Assembly (NCBI GenBank): GCA_030737835.1
Contig: CM060847.1
Span: 8,880,704-8,944,703 of the forward strand
Reading direction: 5' to 3'
Origin: Acorus gramineus
Lineage: Eukaryota; Streptophyta; Magnoliopsida; Acorales; Acoraceae
DNA length: 64,000 bases
Shown here: piece after piece, positions 32,891-45,397 of the stretch
Numbering within the stretch: position 1 is the first letter of the stretch
How the letters are laid out: each line of letters opens with the position of its first letter
Notes under the pieces: model-generated
Databases searched by the model: none
What the model was told of the DNA's origin: nothing
What the model saw: only the letters and a program-made list of their open reading frames with translations
Position numbers and translations under genes: made by a program

Positions 32891-35800
32891 TCACCTGGGA
32901 CAGAATGAACTGTATGACATGGTAGCAACAGAGGAAGAGGAGCTGTTACAGAGAAGGCCATTTGAATCCACTAAGCACAGGTTGAGCTCCATCATGTCCT
33001 CGTCGATGAAAGGCGGGTTGGTGGGCTTTGGAAGCTCTTCATCCCCTCTCATAAGCATCTGCAACACCCTCGACATGGATGGACGCAACAATGCGTTCTC
33101 TTGTGTGCACAAGAACGCGATCTGGGCCGTCCTTAGTACTTGTCTTCTCATTGAATTCGCGCAGTTGTTCGATGTCATGTTCGAGTCAATGATGTTCTCC
33201 ATTGATCCAATTTGGTAGTGCTTCCATGCCTAGTTTGAGAATAACTTGTTAGGCAATTAATTTAAGTTCAATTGATGTACTTACTAAGGTCAGGAGAACT
33301 TATACTTACTAAGGTCAGGAGACTCTCTGAATATTCGGATGTCTTGGTGATCATTCCGTTCTGCCGTCCGGTGATGATCTCTAGCAACAGCACTCCGAAG
33401 CTGTAGACGTCTGCCTTCTCTGTTAGTTGGCCATGGGCAACGTATTCGGGTGCCATGTATCCTCTGTATTGAAAAAAGAACACAAGATTAGATGGTTTTT
33501 ATTACAATTAGCACACACGAGGTGAATTATGTGATCATCACTAACAATGTTCCGACGATGGCAGTGCTAATGTGGCTCTTATCTTCTGTGAAGGACCTCA
33601 CGAGCCCAAAGTCCGCGATCTTCGCTTGGAGTTTCGAGTCTAACAAGATGTTGCTAGCCTTGATGTCCCTATGGATGATCCTCACCTTTGGATTCTCGTG
33701 GAGGTAGACCAGTCCTTGCGTTGTTCCGGTGATGATTTTGAATCTTCTCTCCCAATTCAGTTCTTTCCCCTTTTCATGATCTATGAAAATTTCAAAAATG
33801 GTCCGCGTTGTAAAGAATGTACTAACAACTAAAGCAGAGGACAGATCTGGATCTCATCAATTATGGTCAGTCTCTGATAGACATTACCGAAGATGAATTG
33901 ATCGAGGCTCTTGTTAGGAAGGTATTCGTAGACGAGGAGGCTCTCTGGGCCGGAGCAACAACAACCCAACAGCCTGACCAGGTTTTTATGTTCCACAATG
34001 CTTATGATATTGACTTCATTGATGAAATCCATGGCTCTGTGCCTGTTGTTGAAGAACAGCCTCTTCACCGCAATTTCCCTCCCATCAGCAAGCACTCCCT
34101 AATCAGATGAAAAATTGATCACACAAAAATACATCAAGTTCATTCAGTTCTAAATGTCTTTCATTAAGATATAATTGTATAGTTATGTGTTGAATCAATC
34201 ACTTTGTAGACAGCCCCATATCCTCCCTCTCCGAGCTTGTTCGCTGGATCAAACGAACCGGTGGCCGCCACAAGCGTAGAATACTTGAAGTTCAAGCTGC
34301 TCTTGACAAGGGCTGATTCTATCATCTTCAACGTTTTGTTCAAGCCTGAATAACACATGTACCATTATTGATATATACATATGATCATGATTTTAGTGGA
34401 AGCACCATTGTTTGATATTTATACATACATACTTACCTTTTCTCTTCTCCTCAATTTCTCTATTGCACTTGAACACAAAGAATAATGCAATGGCAAGGCA
34501 TAATCCCATAATCACAACTGAACTTATGATTGCACCAACCTTAAGACGCGCGTTCCCTAAACAAACCAAAAAAAACAAAAAAAAGTGACATAAGAGTGAG
34601 TTTCTATATAAATGCATTCCAATGGTAATGGTAGATTGACATGTGATAATAATACCTTTAGGTCGGTGGCCACCATTGATCGCATTATTACGCATAAAGT
34701 CCGTATCAGAGTACCTTAAAAAGCAACCGGTGTTGGTGACCCGGGCCTCGGACCACGGAAGGCAGCCCGTGGCGGAGGCCGAGGCGTTCCTGAGGCACCG
34801 GCTACACCCGCCCGGGTCGACCGTCCTCCAACAGCTCGCCCACGCGTACGCCGAGCCCCCCCTCGAACCGCCGTCACCACCACTACCACCCTCTACTGCC
34901 CCCCTCCCGTGACCTGCGCCGACCTGTGCCTCGTGCACTGCATCGGCCACGGCGCGGGTCACGGCCTTCTCGAAGGAGGGGCCCCAGCGGGTCCTGTTAT
35001 TAGGTAAGATACATATCAAAATAATAAATAGAATTTCAAATAGATATATAAAAATATCACATGATTTTAACAAATACAATAAAAAAAAACACAAAAATAA
35101 AAAAATGAAAATATATAAAAATAGGAAAATAACATAAATCCAATAAGATAGTTTTTTTTTAAATTAATTAACAAATAAAATAAAAGCTCACTAAAATAAA
35201 AATAAATGAAATAAACAACAAACAAATTAAATAAAAAATGGATAAGTTTAAAATAAAAAATCTAAAAAAAGCAAAAAAAAAATGATAAAATAGGAAATAA
35301 AGTTTTATTTTTTAAAAAAAATTTAGGAGTCCAAATCCCTTGCTTTTGTTCCTATACTATTATCTTTTGTTTACATACTATTATCTTGCTATACTTTTTA
35401 TCTTGTGTTGTCACGTATCATCTAAAAAAACAAAATGGATCCGGACCCTTTAAATTTAGGGGGCCCGGGCCCAGTACAAAGAAATAATATTCAAAATATA
35501 GTATGCGTGTGTGTGTTTATATTTCTGTCCCTTGTGTCTTGGGCACCTGTTGCCGCACCAGGCGCGGTCGTCGGGGCCGAGGGCCTCGCCGAAGAAGGCG
35601 TAGTTGTCGACGCGGTCGAAGCAGCCGTCGAGGAATATGCGGCCGTTGATGCTGGGGAAGCAGAGGGGGCCGAGGGTGCGGAGCTTGGAGAAGCAGAGGA
35701 CGCACTCGACGGGGGAGAGGTAATCGTAACACTGGGCGAGACAGTGGGAGCTGTCGGGACCCGAGCCGGTGGAGGAGACGGCGAAGCCCGTGGAGTGGAC

Positions 35801-35965
35801 TTTGGTGGAGATGCTCTCCATGTTGGCGGCGAAGGAGGTGACGGCGCGGGTCGCGTTGTGGTAGTGGTGGGTCCCGCAGTAGAGGAGCACTAGCTGGCTC
35901 TCTGGGCCGTCTGAGAGGGTTGATGGAGGTGATTGGAGGAGGAGGAAGAAGAGGAGGGAGGGCAT
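32891..35965 (-). CDS. Cysteine-rich receptor-like kinase A (DUF26), 652 aa
   Basis: Plasma-membrane receptor-like Ser/Thr kinase. Eight exons: 35547-35965, 34656-34993, 34437-34556, 34203-34345, 33888-34098, 33546-33780, 33310-33463, 32891-33229; all phases agree and sum to 653 codons. Signal peptide 1-18; two DUF26 domains with C-x8-C-x2-C at C79/C88/C91 and C194/C203/C206; membrane segment about 259-281; kinase with GEGGYGAV (331-338), Lys352, HRD (447-449), DFG (467-469) and MAPEY. All catalytic residues are present (RD type). The start chosen is the second in-frame ATG (35965), which begins the signal peptide; 35998 would add 11 residues. Exon 2 has a Gly/Ser-rich insert. Downstream partner in a head-to-tail pair with the paralogue at 40214-43178. 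CRK2/CRK42-like clade is my best guess. Confidence 0.93.
33278..33322. repeat. 25-bp tandem duplication at a splice donor
   Basis: TACTTACTAAGGTCAGGAGA occurs at 33278-33297 and 33303-33322, offset 25, spanning the exon 7 donor of kinase A. Both copies contain a GTAAGTA donor on the minus strand. The upstream one (33309) keeps the frame. Confidence 0.9.
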
Positions 35966-36057
35966 GATGATGATGATGGGCTGTGTTTCCACGTGCATGG
36001 ACGTTTAATTTTGTTAGATCGCATGCATGCAAGAATAATCTATTCAGGCATAACTAA

Positions 36058-36395
36058 TCCATTTGGAAACACAGATTAAAAAGTAGCTTTTGGAATAAAG
36101 CTGTTTTTTAAGATAATTTTAAACGTTGACTTTTTTAGGATGTTTTTTTTTAAATCAGGAATCAATATTTGAAAGGAGTTTAATATTTGACAGAGAAAGT
36201 TGCTTTTCAATTCAAAAAATCGATTCCGATCAAAAAGCGTTGTTTCTGAGCTTTTTAAAACACAGATTTCGAGAAAAAAATTAAAAGGAATCCAGCTTCC
36301 GATTCTGCAAAAAGCTGTCCCGTTTGACTGCATGCTTTTAACTTTTCAGCTTTTTAAAAAGCAAAAACACGTCCAAACACGCAACTAAACGGGGC
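36058..36395. mobile_element. Tourist-like MITE upstream of kinase A
   Basis: Segment bounded by TAA on both sides (36055-36057, 36396-36398), with ends TCCATTTGGAAAC and, inverted, GCCCCGTTTAGTTGC, and AAAGCTTTTT-rich interior. Ends are worn, so the assignment is tentative. Confidence 0.5.
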
Positions 36396-36450
36396 TAAGA
36401 AATCAAAGTGGGTCTACAGTCTACTTTGAATTGTTGACTTGGAATTGACT
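36126..36450 (-). promoter_or_regulatory. W-box cluster upstream of kinase A
   Basis: TTGACT, the WRKY-binding W-box core, at 36126-36131, 36434-36439 and 36445-36450 (written as on the plus strand). WRKY control of CRK genes is known from Arabidopsis; its use here is inferred. The first copy lies within the Tourist-like element. Confidence 0.35.
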
Positions 36451-39146
36451 GCCTTCTTTGCCTCCTCGGTCTTTGTAACTTTAGTAAATATTAATTGATT
36501 TTAACTGAAGTAGCTATGGTCTGCAAAACAAGTGTTACAATGTACGTAGGCCATTTATTTATTTATTTATTTACAAGCGCTCTTTCACGTAGTTTAATTA
36601 ATTTTTTGAACTCAATTCTAACCTCATATGATTTGATAAAAAATTATTAAAATATATACTTACACTAATAAAGTATATACTTTTATAAAAAAAATTATAT
36701 TTTTTTATAAATATACCAATACAATTCATTTGAATATATGTTTTATTTTTTATAAAAAATATGTATATTATTAAATAATGTATATTATTTTTAAGAAATT
36801 TAAAATATATATAGTTTAAGATTGAGATTGAAAAATTGTCTCTGATAAATTTTTTTTTTTTTTTACATGCATTTATATGAACGTTGAATAAAGGAAAATC
36901 GATTCCATGCACCCGTACGTGTGGGAAGAAATAAAACTAATTCAGAACAACCGTAGATCCAACAATTTTTTTAAAAAAAAGGGTGAACACGCCGAGTCCA
37001 GAAACCAAAAAAAAATGAAAAATAAATTAAATCATTGTAATACACAAGACCCAAGAGCTTGAAATCCAAGAATTGAAAACAGAAAATCACATCTGGCACG
37101 AAATGATTGTAATTCACAGAACCCAAGAACTTATAAAGAAATATTAATGTAATAAAATAAAAATTCCGTACCCTTGGATGCATGGTGAATTTGGGGAAGC
37201 CCGAGAAGAAGAAGACCATCAAAATCATATCCTAATAAATTGATCTGTACATCCACACGTCCATGTCCAGAGAGTCTCTGTATTTAATGCGAAAGAGCAG
37301 ACGTGTAAGGATTGACTGACAGTTGGAAGTTGGTCTTTAAGAGGGTTAGTCTATTCTTTGCTTGATTGAATGATTTGATAATTTTTATTTTTACGAAAAA
37401 AATTATTTTTATAATAGCATGTAATCAAGTAATTTTAACGTATCAGTTTTCTATTTATAAATTTTAAATAAATAACATTTAAATGTTATGATTTTAAAAA
37501 ATTAGGAAAGTGATGCAACACGATCATGGACCATTCGATCAATGTTGAGGACCACTAATGGAGGATCTGCACTTTTTAATATTTTTGTTTTATTTGTTAG
37601 ATTTATCATATTTTTTTGAATAATTAGGATTAATTAATATTCAGATATCATTGAGATATGATTTTTTTTAATTTTTAATTAAGATTTGAATTTGAATTTT
37701 GAATTTAAATTCAAATTTATTTAGTTAGGATTTGGTTGAATTAGAAATTTGTTGAGATTCTGGTTTGTTAGGATTCTGCACTTTGTAAATAATCTCTGTA
37801 AACACAAAATTAATGGAAGATTAGATTTTTGAAATTTTGAGATTATTCTCTTAATTAAAATTCTCCTATTGTCTTTATTATTTTTAGGAGAATAACAGAT
37901 TCATAGAAGTCCATCGTTTCTGGTATTATTTTGAATCAACAGATAAATTGAAGTCCATTGTCCTGATATTCTTCGTGAATAATCAACAGCGTCGTTGGAG
38001 CCTGTAGATCTTGCATCTTTGATCGGATCAGCAGAAGAGCGTGATCATCACGTTGCATCAGAAAATGAGCTTCTAGTAGAATCAGCTTTAAAATCCAAGT
38101 TCCTGTATAATCAATTTTGCAATCGCGCAAGTTTGAAACGCTTAATAAAGTGATTCTGTTTTTTAATATGGCTAAAAGTGCAAACGTATTATCAAACACA
38201 TTTTAAATAGCAGACTTAATTAAAATATTATTTATCATTTTTTAATGTAAAAATGTTACTTTTTAAAAAGTATAAAAAATGTATTTTTCAAGAATGAAAA
38301 TCTATTTAAACCACTTTATATAAAATCTTATTTTTCAAACATGTTTTCAAATACTACCTTAGACCAACCCATGGGTCATATAGTACGGAGAACCTTACAC
38401 TTCTATTAGAAAGAAAATGATATGTTCAAAACCCTTCTCCGGGCCCATTTGCAACACACACTAATGTTCTTTTAATAAAAAATCATTCATTCACATATTA
38501 CAATATATGTTGAAAAAATATGTAATGTGATATATCAGTATATTTTTTTTTTAAATAATTTTATTTTATTTTATTTAATACACTATAATAGTATGATATA
38601 TATTACGCTATTATAATATATGAGGTTAGAAAACAGATTGTAAAATAGATTGAATGTAACAATGCTCGAAAAGGAAAATGTTAAAGACCGAGGTGAATGC
38701 AGGATGCATTTTTATATTTTTTAAAATATATATCTTGTCTAAAAATATAATATATACATATGAATTTATTTATTAAATATGTAAAAAATATAATTAAATA
38801 TACATTGTTGAGTACATGTAATTAATAAAGACTATAAAATAGACTGATTATAATAACACCACATGTTGTTTCCACTCTATTACTTCTTTATATCTCATTT
38901 CTCATTTTTTTTATGACAGGTATCTTCAATTCAAGCAAAAATAAATAAATAAAAGAAATAATGTTAATGGGCCGTTTGGGAGTGATGAGAATCCCGTGTT
39001 TCAATATACAAGGGGTTGAATCTCGTATTTGACAAACATTGTTTTAAATCTTCTAAAATGCAGGCTATTTTGCACATAAAATGCGTGTCTGATTTCAATA
39101 TGCCCATAAAAGTTTTTCTCCCTTCCCATCATATAATGTATCTTAG
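36451..39146. other. Intergenic between kinase copies; possible LTR remnant
   Basis: AT-rich. 37560-37900 has LTR-like features (TTTGTAAATAATCTCTGTAAA then AATTAATGGAA) but no boundaries. No gene seen. Confidence 0.35.
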
Positions 39147-39236
39147 TCACCTTAGACAAAATGAACTATGTGACATGGTAGCAATCCAAGACAAAGAGCT
39201 CCAATCGGGGAGGCGGAGAGAATCCACGTAGAGCAT
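39147..39236 (-). pseudogene. 3' relic of a third CRK gene
   Basis: On the minus strand the frame reads LYVDSLRLPDWSSLSWIATM then SHSSFCLR and TGA (39147-39149), matching the last 30 residues of kinase B ([28 protein letters not shown]). Nothing upstream resembles the rest of the gene. It is a leftover from tandem duplication or unequal crossing-over. Confidence 0.85.
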
Positions 39237-40213
39237 ATACTGCACTAAGACAATATACACCCCACTAGTGAAGTATATAGATATATGGAGTTTGTCTTTG
39301 AACTGCAAACGAGCTATAAAAATTAAGTGAATCGACTCCCCTTATTTTCAGAGAGCTTTCTTTTCAACCATGTAGTTTTTCATCCCACTCCCACAAAAAA
39401 AAAAAACTTAGGGTGAGATAGAGAACTAGAGGAAAAGAAGTAGAGAGAGAGAGAGAGGTCGCGAAACGGAGGAGGTTAGGGGGGGGGGGGGTGCCAGGGA
39501 TAGGGAGGGCTATCGCCGCCCGATCATCTCCACTCACCGCAAACACCCCCCCCCCACTCTCTCTCTCTCTCCCATTCTCCTCCTCCAATGTCACCTCCTT
39601 TTACAATTTATACCCGTCGTCTATTGCCATCCCTCTTCGCTTACTGTCGGAAGCTACCCTCCCCTTTCTTTCCCTTCGTCTCTTCCTCTCTCTTCCCCTA
39701 GTTTTTATCTCATCCTCAAAACAAATTTTGGGGTGAGATGGAGAACTCGGCAAATGAAAAAGAAGGTTTAAATTTTTTATGACATGCATCTTCAAATTCA
39801 AACAAAAAAATAAAATAAAAGAAGCTAAAATAAAAATGCCAAATGATCTTTAAATGGTTGTTTTTTTGTATTTTTAGCCCGTTTGATTTTTTTTTATTAT
39901 CAATTCACTCTTGAAAATCCATATTCTCATGTAAGATCTGATCGTTCAAATAAAATAACAAGAAATGATTTTATTACACAATATCACTGGGATCACAAAT
40001 CTACAAGTTTTAAAAGACGATACATGAACATGACTAATATTTATTTATTTTTTTATATCTAATGGACCTCCTGTGACCGACCTTCAAGCTAAAAAAGGCT
40101 ACATTTGCCTGACTAACAATTATAATATATAATACAGTATGGATCATAAAATTGATGAGAACCTCCAGTCTTATGAAAACCTCAACCATTACAGTATGCC
40201 TACATACAAAAGT
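39237..40213. other. Spacer with GA/CT-rich GC patch
   Basis: 39440-39580 has (GA)n, a run of 13 G, a run of 12 C and (CT)n, an imperfect fold-back. GGGTGAGATAGAGAACT at 39414 recurs as GGGTGAGATGGAGAACT near 39731, offset about 320. No gene seen. Confidence 0.45.
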
Positions 40214-43178
40214 TCACCTTGGACAGAATGAACTGTGTGACACGGTAGCAACTGAGGACAAAGAACTCCGATCGAGAAGGCGATGAGAATCCACGTAGAG
40301 CTGCATCGTATCCTCGTCGGTGAATGGAGGGTTGGTCGGCACGGGGAGGTCTTCGTCTCTCCTCAAGAGCATCTGCAAAGCCCTCGACATTGTTGGGCGC
40401 AACGAAGGGTTCTCTTGCGTGCACAAGAAAGCTATCTGCGCCGTCCTCAGGATCTGACCCCTCATGAAAAGCCCAATGCTGTTGTTGTTGTTGCCGTGCG
40501 TTATGTTCGGGTCGATCAGTTCCTCCATTGATCCACTTTGGTAGTGCTTCCATGACTAATAAGAAGAGACATCCAATTAAAATTATTTAGATTCTGATAA
40601 ACATTTTTGACATTTGAAAATGAGTTTGAATTGTGTATGATTTCTGCATAAATAAATAGAATCTCTCAATAATATATCACTTTTCATGGTTATGTGATGT
40701 GGGTACATAATCACAACATTGTTAAAGTAATGCAATTGATATGGATGAAGTGAATTGGTGATGGAGCTTACAATGGTTAGGAGAGACTCTGTATATTCAG
40801 AGGTCTTGCTCGTGCCATTTTTCCGGCCGGTGATGATCTCCAGAACCAACACTCCAAAGCTGTAGACGTCCGCCCTCTCCGTCAGCCGTCCATGCGCGAC
40901 GTATTCTGGTGCCATGTATCCTCTGTATATACGAAATTTGTCCAAACTTTATAAACAATGTTAACACCCCCAAATTCACACACACACACACGAACATGAC
41001 ACATTGAGTGTATATATGTCACTCACAATGTCCCAGCTATGGCAGTGCTAATGTGGCTCTCGTCTCCTTCGAAAGACCTCGCGAGCCCAAAGTCCGCAAT
41101 TTTCACTTGGAGCTTCGAGTCTAATAAGATGTTGCTGGCCTTGATGTCCCTGTGGATGATCCTCACTGTCGGATTCTCGTGGAGGTGGAGGAGGCCTTGC
41201 GCGGTCCCGGTAATGATTTTGAACCTCCTCTCCCAGTTCAATTCCTTCCCCTTTTCGCGATCTATGGAAGTATAAAAAACGCACACAAAGTAAGAGTCAG
41301 ATTTCAAGATCTGCATAATAATAAAAATAACAAAACCAAACAAGAGAACACAAATATTTACGTGGATCCCATAACATTTGCCTACTTCTACATGGGAGAG
41401 CAAGGAAAATTCACTGTATCAAATAATCAGATTACTATACGACCCTATGTTGTCACGAACAAGTCCATTCATACTAAAATGTAAAACACAGATTGCAGTA
41501 CACTGGTTCATATACATTACCGAAGATGTAGAGATCGAGGCTCTTGTTTGGGAGGTATTCGTAGACAAGAAGGCTCTCCGGGCCAGAGCAACAACAACCC
41601 AACAATCTGACCAGGTTTTTGTGTTCTACACTGCTTATGATGTTGACTTCATTGAAGAAATCCATGGCTCTGTGTCTGTTGTGGAAGAACAGCCTCTTCA
41701 CTGCAATCTCCCTCCCATCAGCGAAAGCTCCCTGTCACATGAAATACTTAATGGTCTCAAAATACTAGAATTTCACTGTATTCAACTCTGTATTTCACAA
41801 GTCACAATTAATTACCTTGTACACAGTCCCAAAACCACCCTCACCAAGCTTGTTATCTGGGTTGAAAGACCCAGTGGCTTTTTCAAGAGTTGAGTACTTG
41901 AAGTTCAAGCTCTTGTCGCGGAGAACGTATGCCATCTTCGACGGATCATTCAAACCTGTTCATTTTACATATATAGTTTGCTAATCATTCGTTATAAAAA
42001 TAATCATTCTCCTTGTGTTTAGAATCCCTCATTACTGTGTTTATTCTAATTGCTTTTATGAAATCTATTAAAATTGGATTCCTGAAAAGAAGAATTGACC
42101 AAAGTAATACCTCTTCTTTTCCTTCTCATTCTATTGCGCCTATGTATGAAAGCACAGACCGCGAATGACAGAATTGCAATCCCGAGAGAACATACAATCA
42201 CCAAGATCTTCAACTTTTTATTCACTGCAAATCCAACACTTAATCTTATCTTTAGTTGGTTTTCAATAATAATAATATAAAAAAATAAAAAACAGAGAAT
42301 TCTCTAACACAAACCGTTCGAACCGCCTCCACCGCCCAAGAAATCGACATCGGAGTACCGCAAAAAGCACCCGGTGTTCGCGACCCTCCCCTCCGAATAC
42401 GGCACGCACTTCGCCACCGCCGTCGCCGACGCATTCGCCAGGCACGCCCTGCATCCCTTCAAGTTGAGCATCCTCCAGCAGCTGACCATCGCGTATGCCG
42501 CCACGCGGCCCCTTCCAACCGCCTTGCCATTCCCCTGCCCTGCGTTCCCCAACGCGCGCGCCACCGCGAGCTCCACCGCCCTCCGCACCGCGGACCCAAA
42601 GTCCGCGCCTTTGCTGGTGGCGTTCCCGCACCACGCACGGTCGTGCGGGCTCGAGTACTCCTGATATTGCTATCGCGTTTTCATTAGAACACAGTACAAA
42701 TCCGAACAGGGAGGAGAGGGTACATGAAAATAAAGTAAAAAAAAAAAAAACACCGAGCAACCTCCCCCGTTAGAAGAGATATCTAAACCTGGTAGAAGTT
42801 ATAGTCACTGACACAGAGGACGCAGCCGTCGAGGAAGATCGTGCCAGTGTTGATCGGGAAGCAGAGTGGGCCGACGCTGCGGAGTTCGGAGAAGCAGAGC
42901 CGACACTGCAAGGGGGAGAGGTAATCGTAACACTGTGAGAAGGCGTAGGACTGGTCGTGTCCGGTGCCGGTCAAGGATATGGCGAAGCCCGCGGCGACGA
43001 TCTTGTCGGCGATCTTCTCCATGTTGGCGGCGAAGTTGATGACGGCTAGGCTCGCGTTCTCGACGTGGGTCGTGCCGCATCGGGCCTCCACTAGGTGGTT
43101 CTCCGGCGGCTCGGCGCCGTCAATAGTGATGACAATGAATAAGAGGAGGGAGAGGAGGAGGAGGAGGTGGTGTTTCAT
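40214..43178 (-). CDS. Cysteine-rich receptor-like kinase B (DUF26), 642 aa
   Basis: Tandem paralogue of kinase A, same strand. Eight exons: 42789-43178, 42315-42660, 42111-42224, 41816-41955, 41521-41731, 41027-41261, 40772-40922, 40214-40555; 643 codons in one frame. Signal peptide [20 protein letters not shown] (1-20); DUF26 cysteines C83/C92/C95 and C191/C200/C203; membrane segment about 250-272; kinase with GEGGFGTV, Lys342, HRD (437-439), DFG (457-459), GYMAPEY. Exons 5 and 6 have exactly the same lengths as in kinase A (211 and 235). The first intron is placed differently: here phase 0 after SDYNFYQ, in kinase A phase 2 after WCGN. The ATG at 43178 was chosen for the signal peptide; 43247 is an in-frame upstream alternative. 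Exons 1-2 are markedly GC-rich. Confidence 0.93.
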
Positions 43179-43284
43179 GTTGGTAGTGTGCGCGCGCGCG
43201 CGTGAAGACTTGTTTAATGTCTTTGAAGAGAGTTTCATTTCTTTCAATGTAATTGGATTTGGGTTTGGATTTTAATCTATTTTA

Positions 43285-43323
43285 AGTCAAACTTGTTGAC
43301 CACGAGCCATGCAAAAAGTCAAA
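43285..43323 (-). promoter_or_regulatory. W-box cluster upstream of kinase B
   Basis: AGTCAA (43285-43290), TTGACC (43296-43301) and AGTCAA (318-323 after 43000) within 40 bases, about 110-145 bases before the ATG. These are WRKY W-box cores; function is inferred. Confidence 0.4.
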
Positions 43324-43346
43324 AAAAAAAAAAAAAGAAGATAAAT

Positions 43347-44370
43347 TGTTTAATTGCCCTCTGACAAAGGGTTTAAAATTTTTTTGCCCTTGGACTTGAA
43401 ATCCGATGCTATTTTTTTTCCCTTAAATTTTTATAATACATGAACTATTATTTACAGATAAAGTTATAGAAATAAAGAAATATAATGTGATACATATAGA
43501 AATTATTCACATAGTTACAAATATGTAATAGTTATCTGCTAAAAATATTAAAATACGCAAAAATTGTTAAATACAAAATGTTCATGTATGTATTTTCATT
43601 GTCATTACATTATCATCTGTAAGTGCATTCAACGTACACAAAATTATTATAGATACAATCCTAAAATTTCGTTAAAATAGATACATCAATTGTTTGAATT
43701 ACGATGTTTTCTTAATAATCAGTTATTGTCTCCCCTTTAATCCTCTTTATTTCCTTTTGGGTGAAATAAAACCCACTGAAAGACCATCGAACCAGACATT
43801 CAATATACTTCATAACGAAGAACAGGCTTTCTAAGCTACATGGATATAACAATGAGTCAAACACCTTAATTAATTTTCATTTAATAATAAGAACAAAATT
43901 AGTAATAACATGAATCTGAACTGAAAATTTATGAACAATTGTAATATTTTAGCAAAATTACTTCTTGATCCATGTATTTAATAATTACAGAAACTAACAT
44001 TTACATAACTACAACAAAAACTAACAATGTAATGCCCAATGACATAATCTATCATTTACATAAAAGAAATATAATATCGTTTATCATTCTTATAACAATT
44101 ACAACAGAAATTACAAAAACTATAATTTACATAACAGATATATAATATCATATATGGAGTTAAACTAAAGACATATAAATTACAAAAAATGTAATGAATA
44201 ATTACAGAAATATAATACTAATTTATAGACGTCGGGTAGTTTAGGTATAGAAAATGAGGTGGCACATGTCAGGAGAAAAAAAAAATAGGACCAGATTTTG
44301 GGATAAATAAAAAAATTAAAAAAATCTAAGAATAGAAAAAAAAATCAAAAGGGCGTATGAACAATTCTTC
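43347..44370. mobile_element. Possible worn TIR element
   Basis: Left end TTGTTTAATTGCCCTCTGA and inverted right end TTGTTCATACGCCCTTTTGA are similar. The interior is AT-rich with repeated ATTACA/ATAAC motifs. No target duplication recognised. Confidence 0.35.
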
Positions 44371-44474
44371 AAAAAAAAAAAAAAAAAGGTGGGGGGGGGG
44401 GGTGGGGGAGGGGATTGAAAGGTGATTGATTGTAAAGATTGAAAGCGAACGAGTCAAAGAAGGAATAACAAATA

Positions 44475-45388
44475 GGGAGGCTTTATTTCAACCCCTTCAG
44501 TTATTCACCCCACCCTCATTAAAAAAATTAAACTATATTATTCTTATGGAGAGGAACCCACCCCTGTGTCTCCAGCGTTGATGGTGTCGGGGGTGACACG
44601 TTCACTGTGCTCCGCTTGATTTGAAAGCAACAAAGACGATAATAGAGAGCACCGCATTAGTGAAACCATAATAGGAGTCGACCGAGATCTCAAGGAGGTT
44701 CGCTGCGGTAGAGGACGATTGTCTGACTGTGTTCACTCTGTTCTTCTTTCAACAAGATCCTTACATTTTCAAACACAAACACCAAATTTCTTTATTCTCT
44801 CTCTCATCTCAATCTCCTCTATGTACACTTGTGCCTGCTTAAGTTTTTCTATCACTCATTTTGTATTCTCTCTATGTTTTTCTTTCATTTCAAAATCCAA
44901 TGCCCCTACATCAACAACTACCTTTACAAGGCAATCCTACACACACTTCCCCCACATAACCCATCAAAGGAGACTCCCATGGAGGATCTTGGCTGCGAAA
45001 CCGGCATAGTTGACGAAAACATGTTGGGTACACTCTCTTCTCCTCCATCTCCCCCTCCGTCACCGCTTCTGAAGCGGTAGAGGTCACCCAAGGCGGCGGA
45101 GAGGGTGACGAGGGAGTTTCCGTCCTCAATGAAGTCAATCAAGGGTGTCTATATATGCCCGCCGCTGGTTCTTCACCGTCCATGGAGGGAGAGACGACGA
45201 TGGTCATAAGAGAGACACAGTAGGGGGAGGAGCTCGAACGGAGAGATAGAGGAGGAGAGAAAGGGGTTTTAGAAATGACAAAGGTGTATTTGCAGGATAT
45301 GATGACATCTTTTTATTGTGGGGTGGGGTCACAGTTTAAAAAAAATTGAAGGGGTGGGTCAGATAATGGGGTCGAAATAATAGCCCCC
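44475..45388. mobile_element. Mutator-type non-autonomous element, 0.9 kb
   Basis: Inverted ends of about 60 bases (GGGAGGCTTTATTTCAACCC / GGGGGCTATTATTTCGACCC, continuing with CACCCCA-type matches). Flanked by 9-mers TAACAAATA (44466-44474) and TAAAAAATA (45389-45397), 8 of 9 equal, the Mutator target size. The interior 44980-45240 is GC-rich and open on the minus strand (DFIEDGNSLVTLSAALGDLY), unlike the ends, as in elements that captured gene fragments. Confidence 0.75.
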
Positions 45389-45397
45389 TAAAAAATA

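Noticed and set aside
34643-34912. 89-codon plus-strand frame rich in Pro/Leu
   Set aside because: Antisense shadow of the GC-rich second DUF26 exon of kinase A.
35435-35893. 152-codon plus-strand frame rich in Val/Ala/Gly/Glu
   Set aside because: Opposite strand of kinase A exon 1; low-complexity product and no domain.
42263-42760. 165-codon minus-strand frame in kinase B
   Set aside because: Wrong frame of kinase B exon 2; the DUF26 cysteines lie in another frame.
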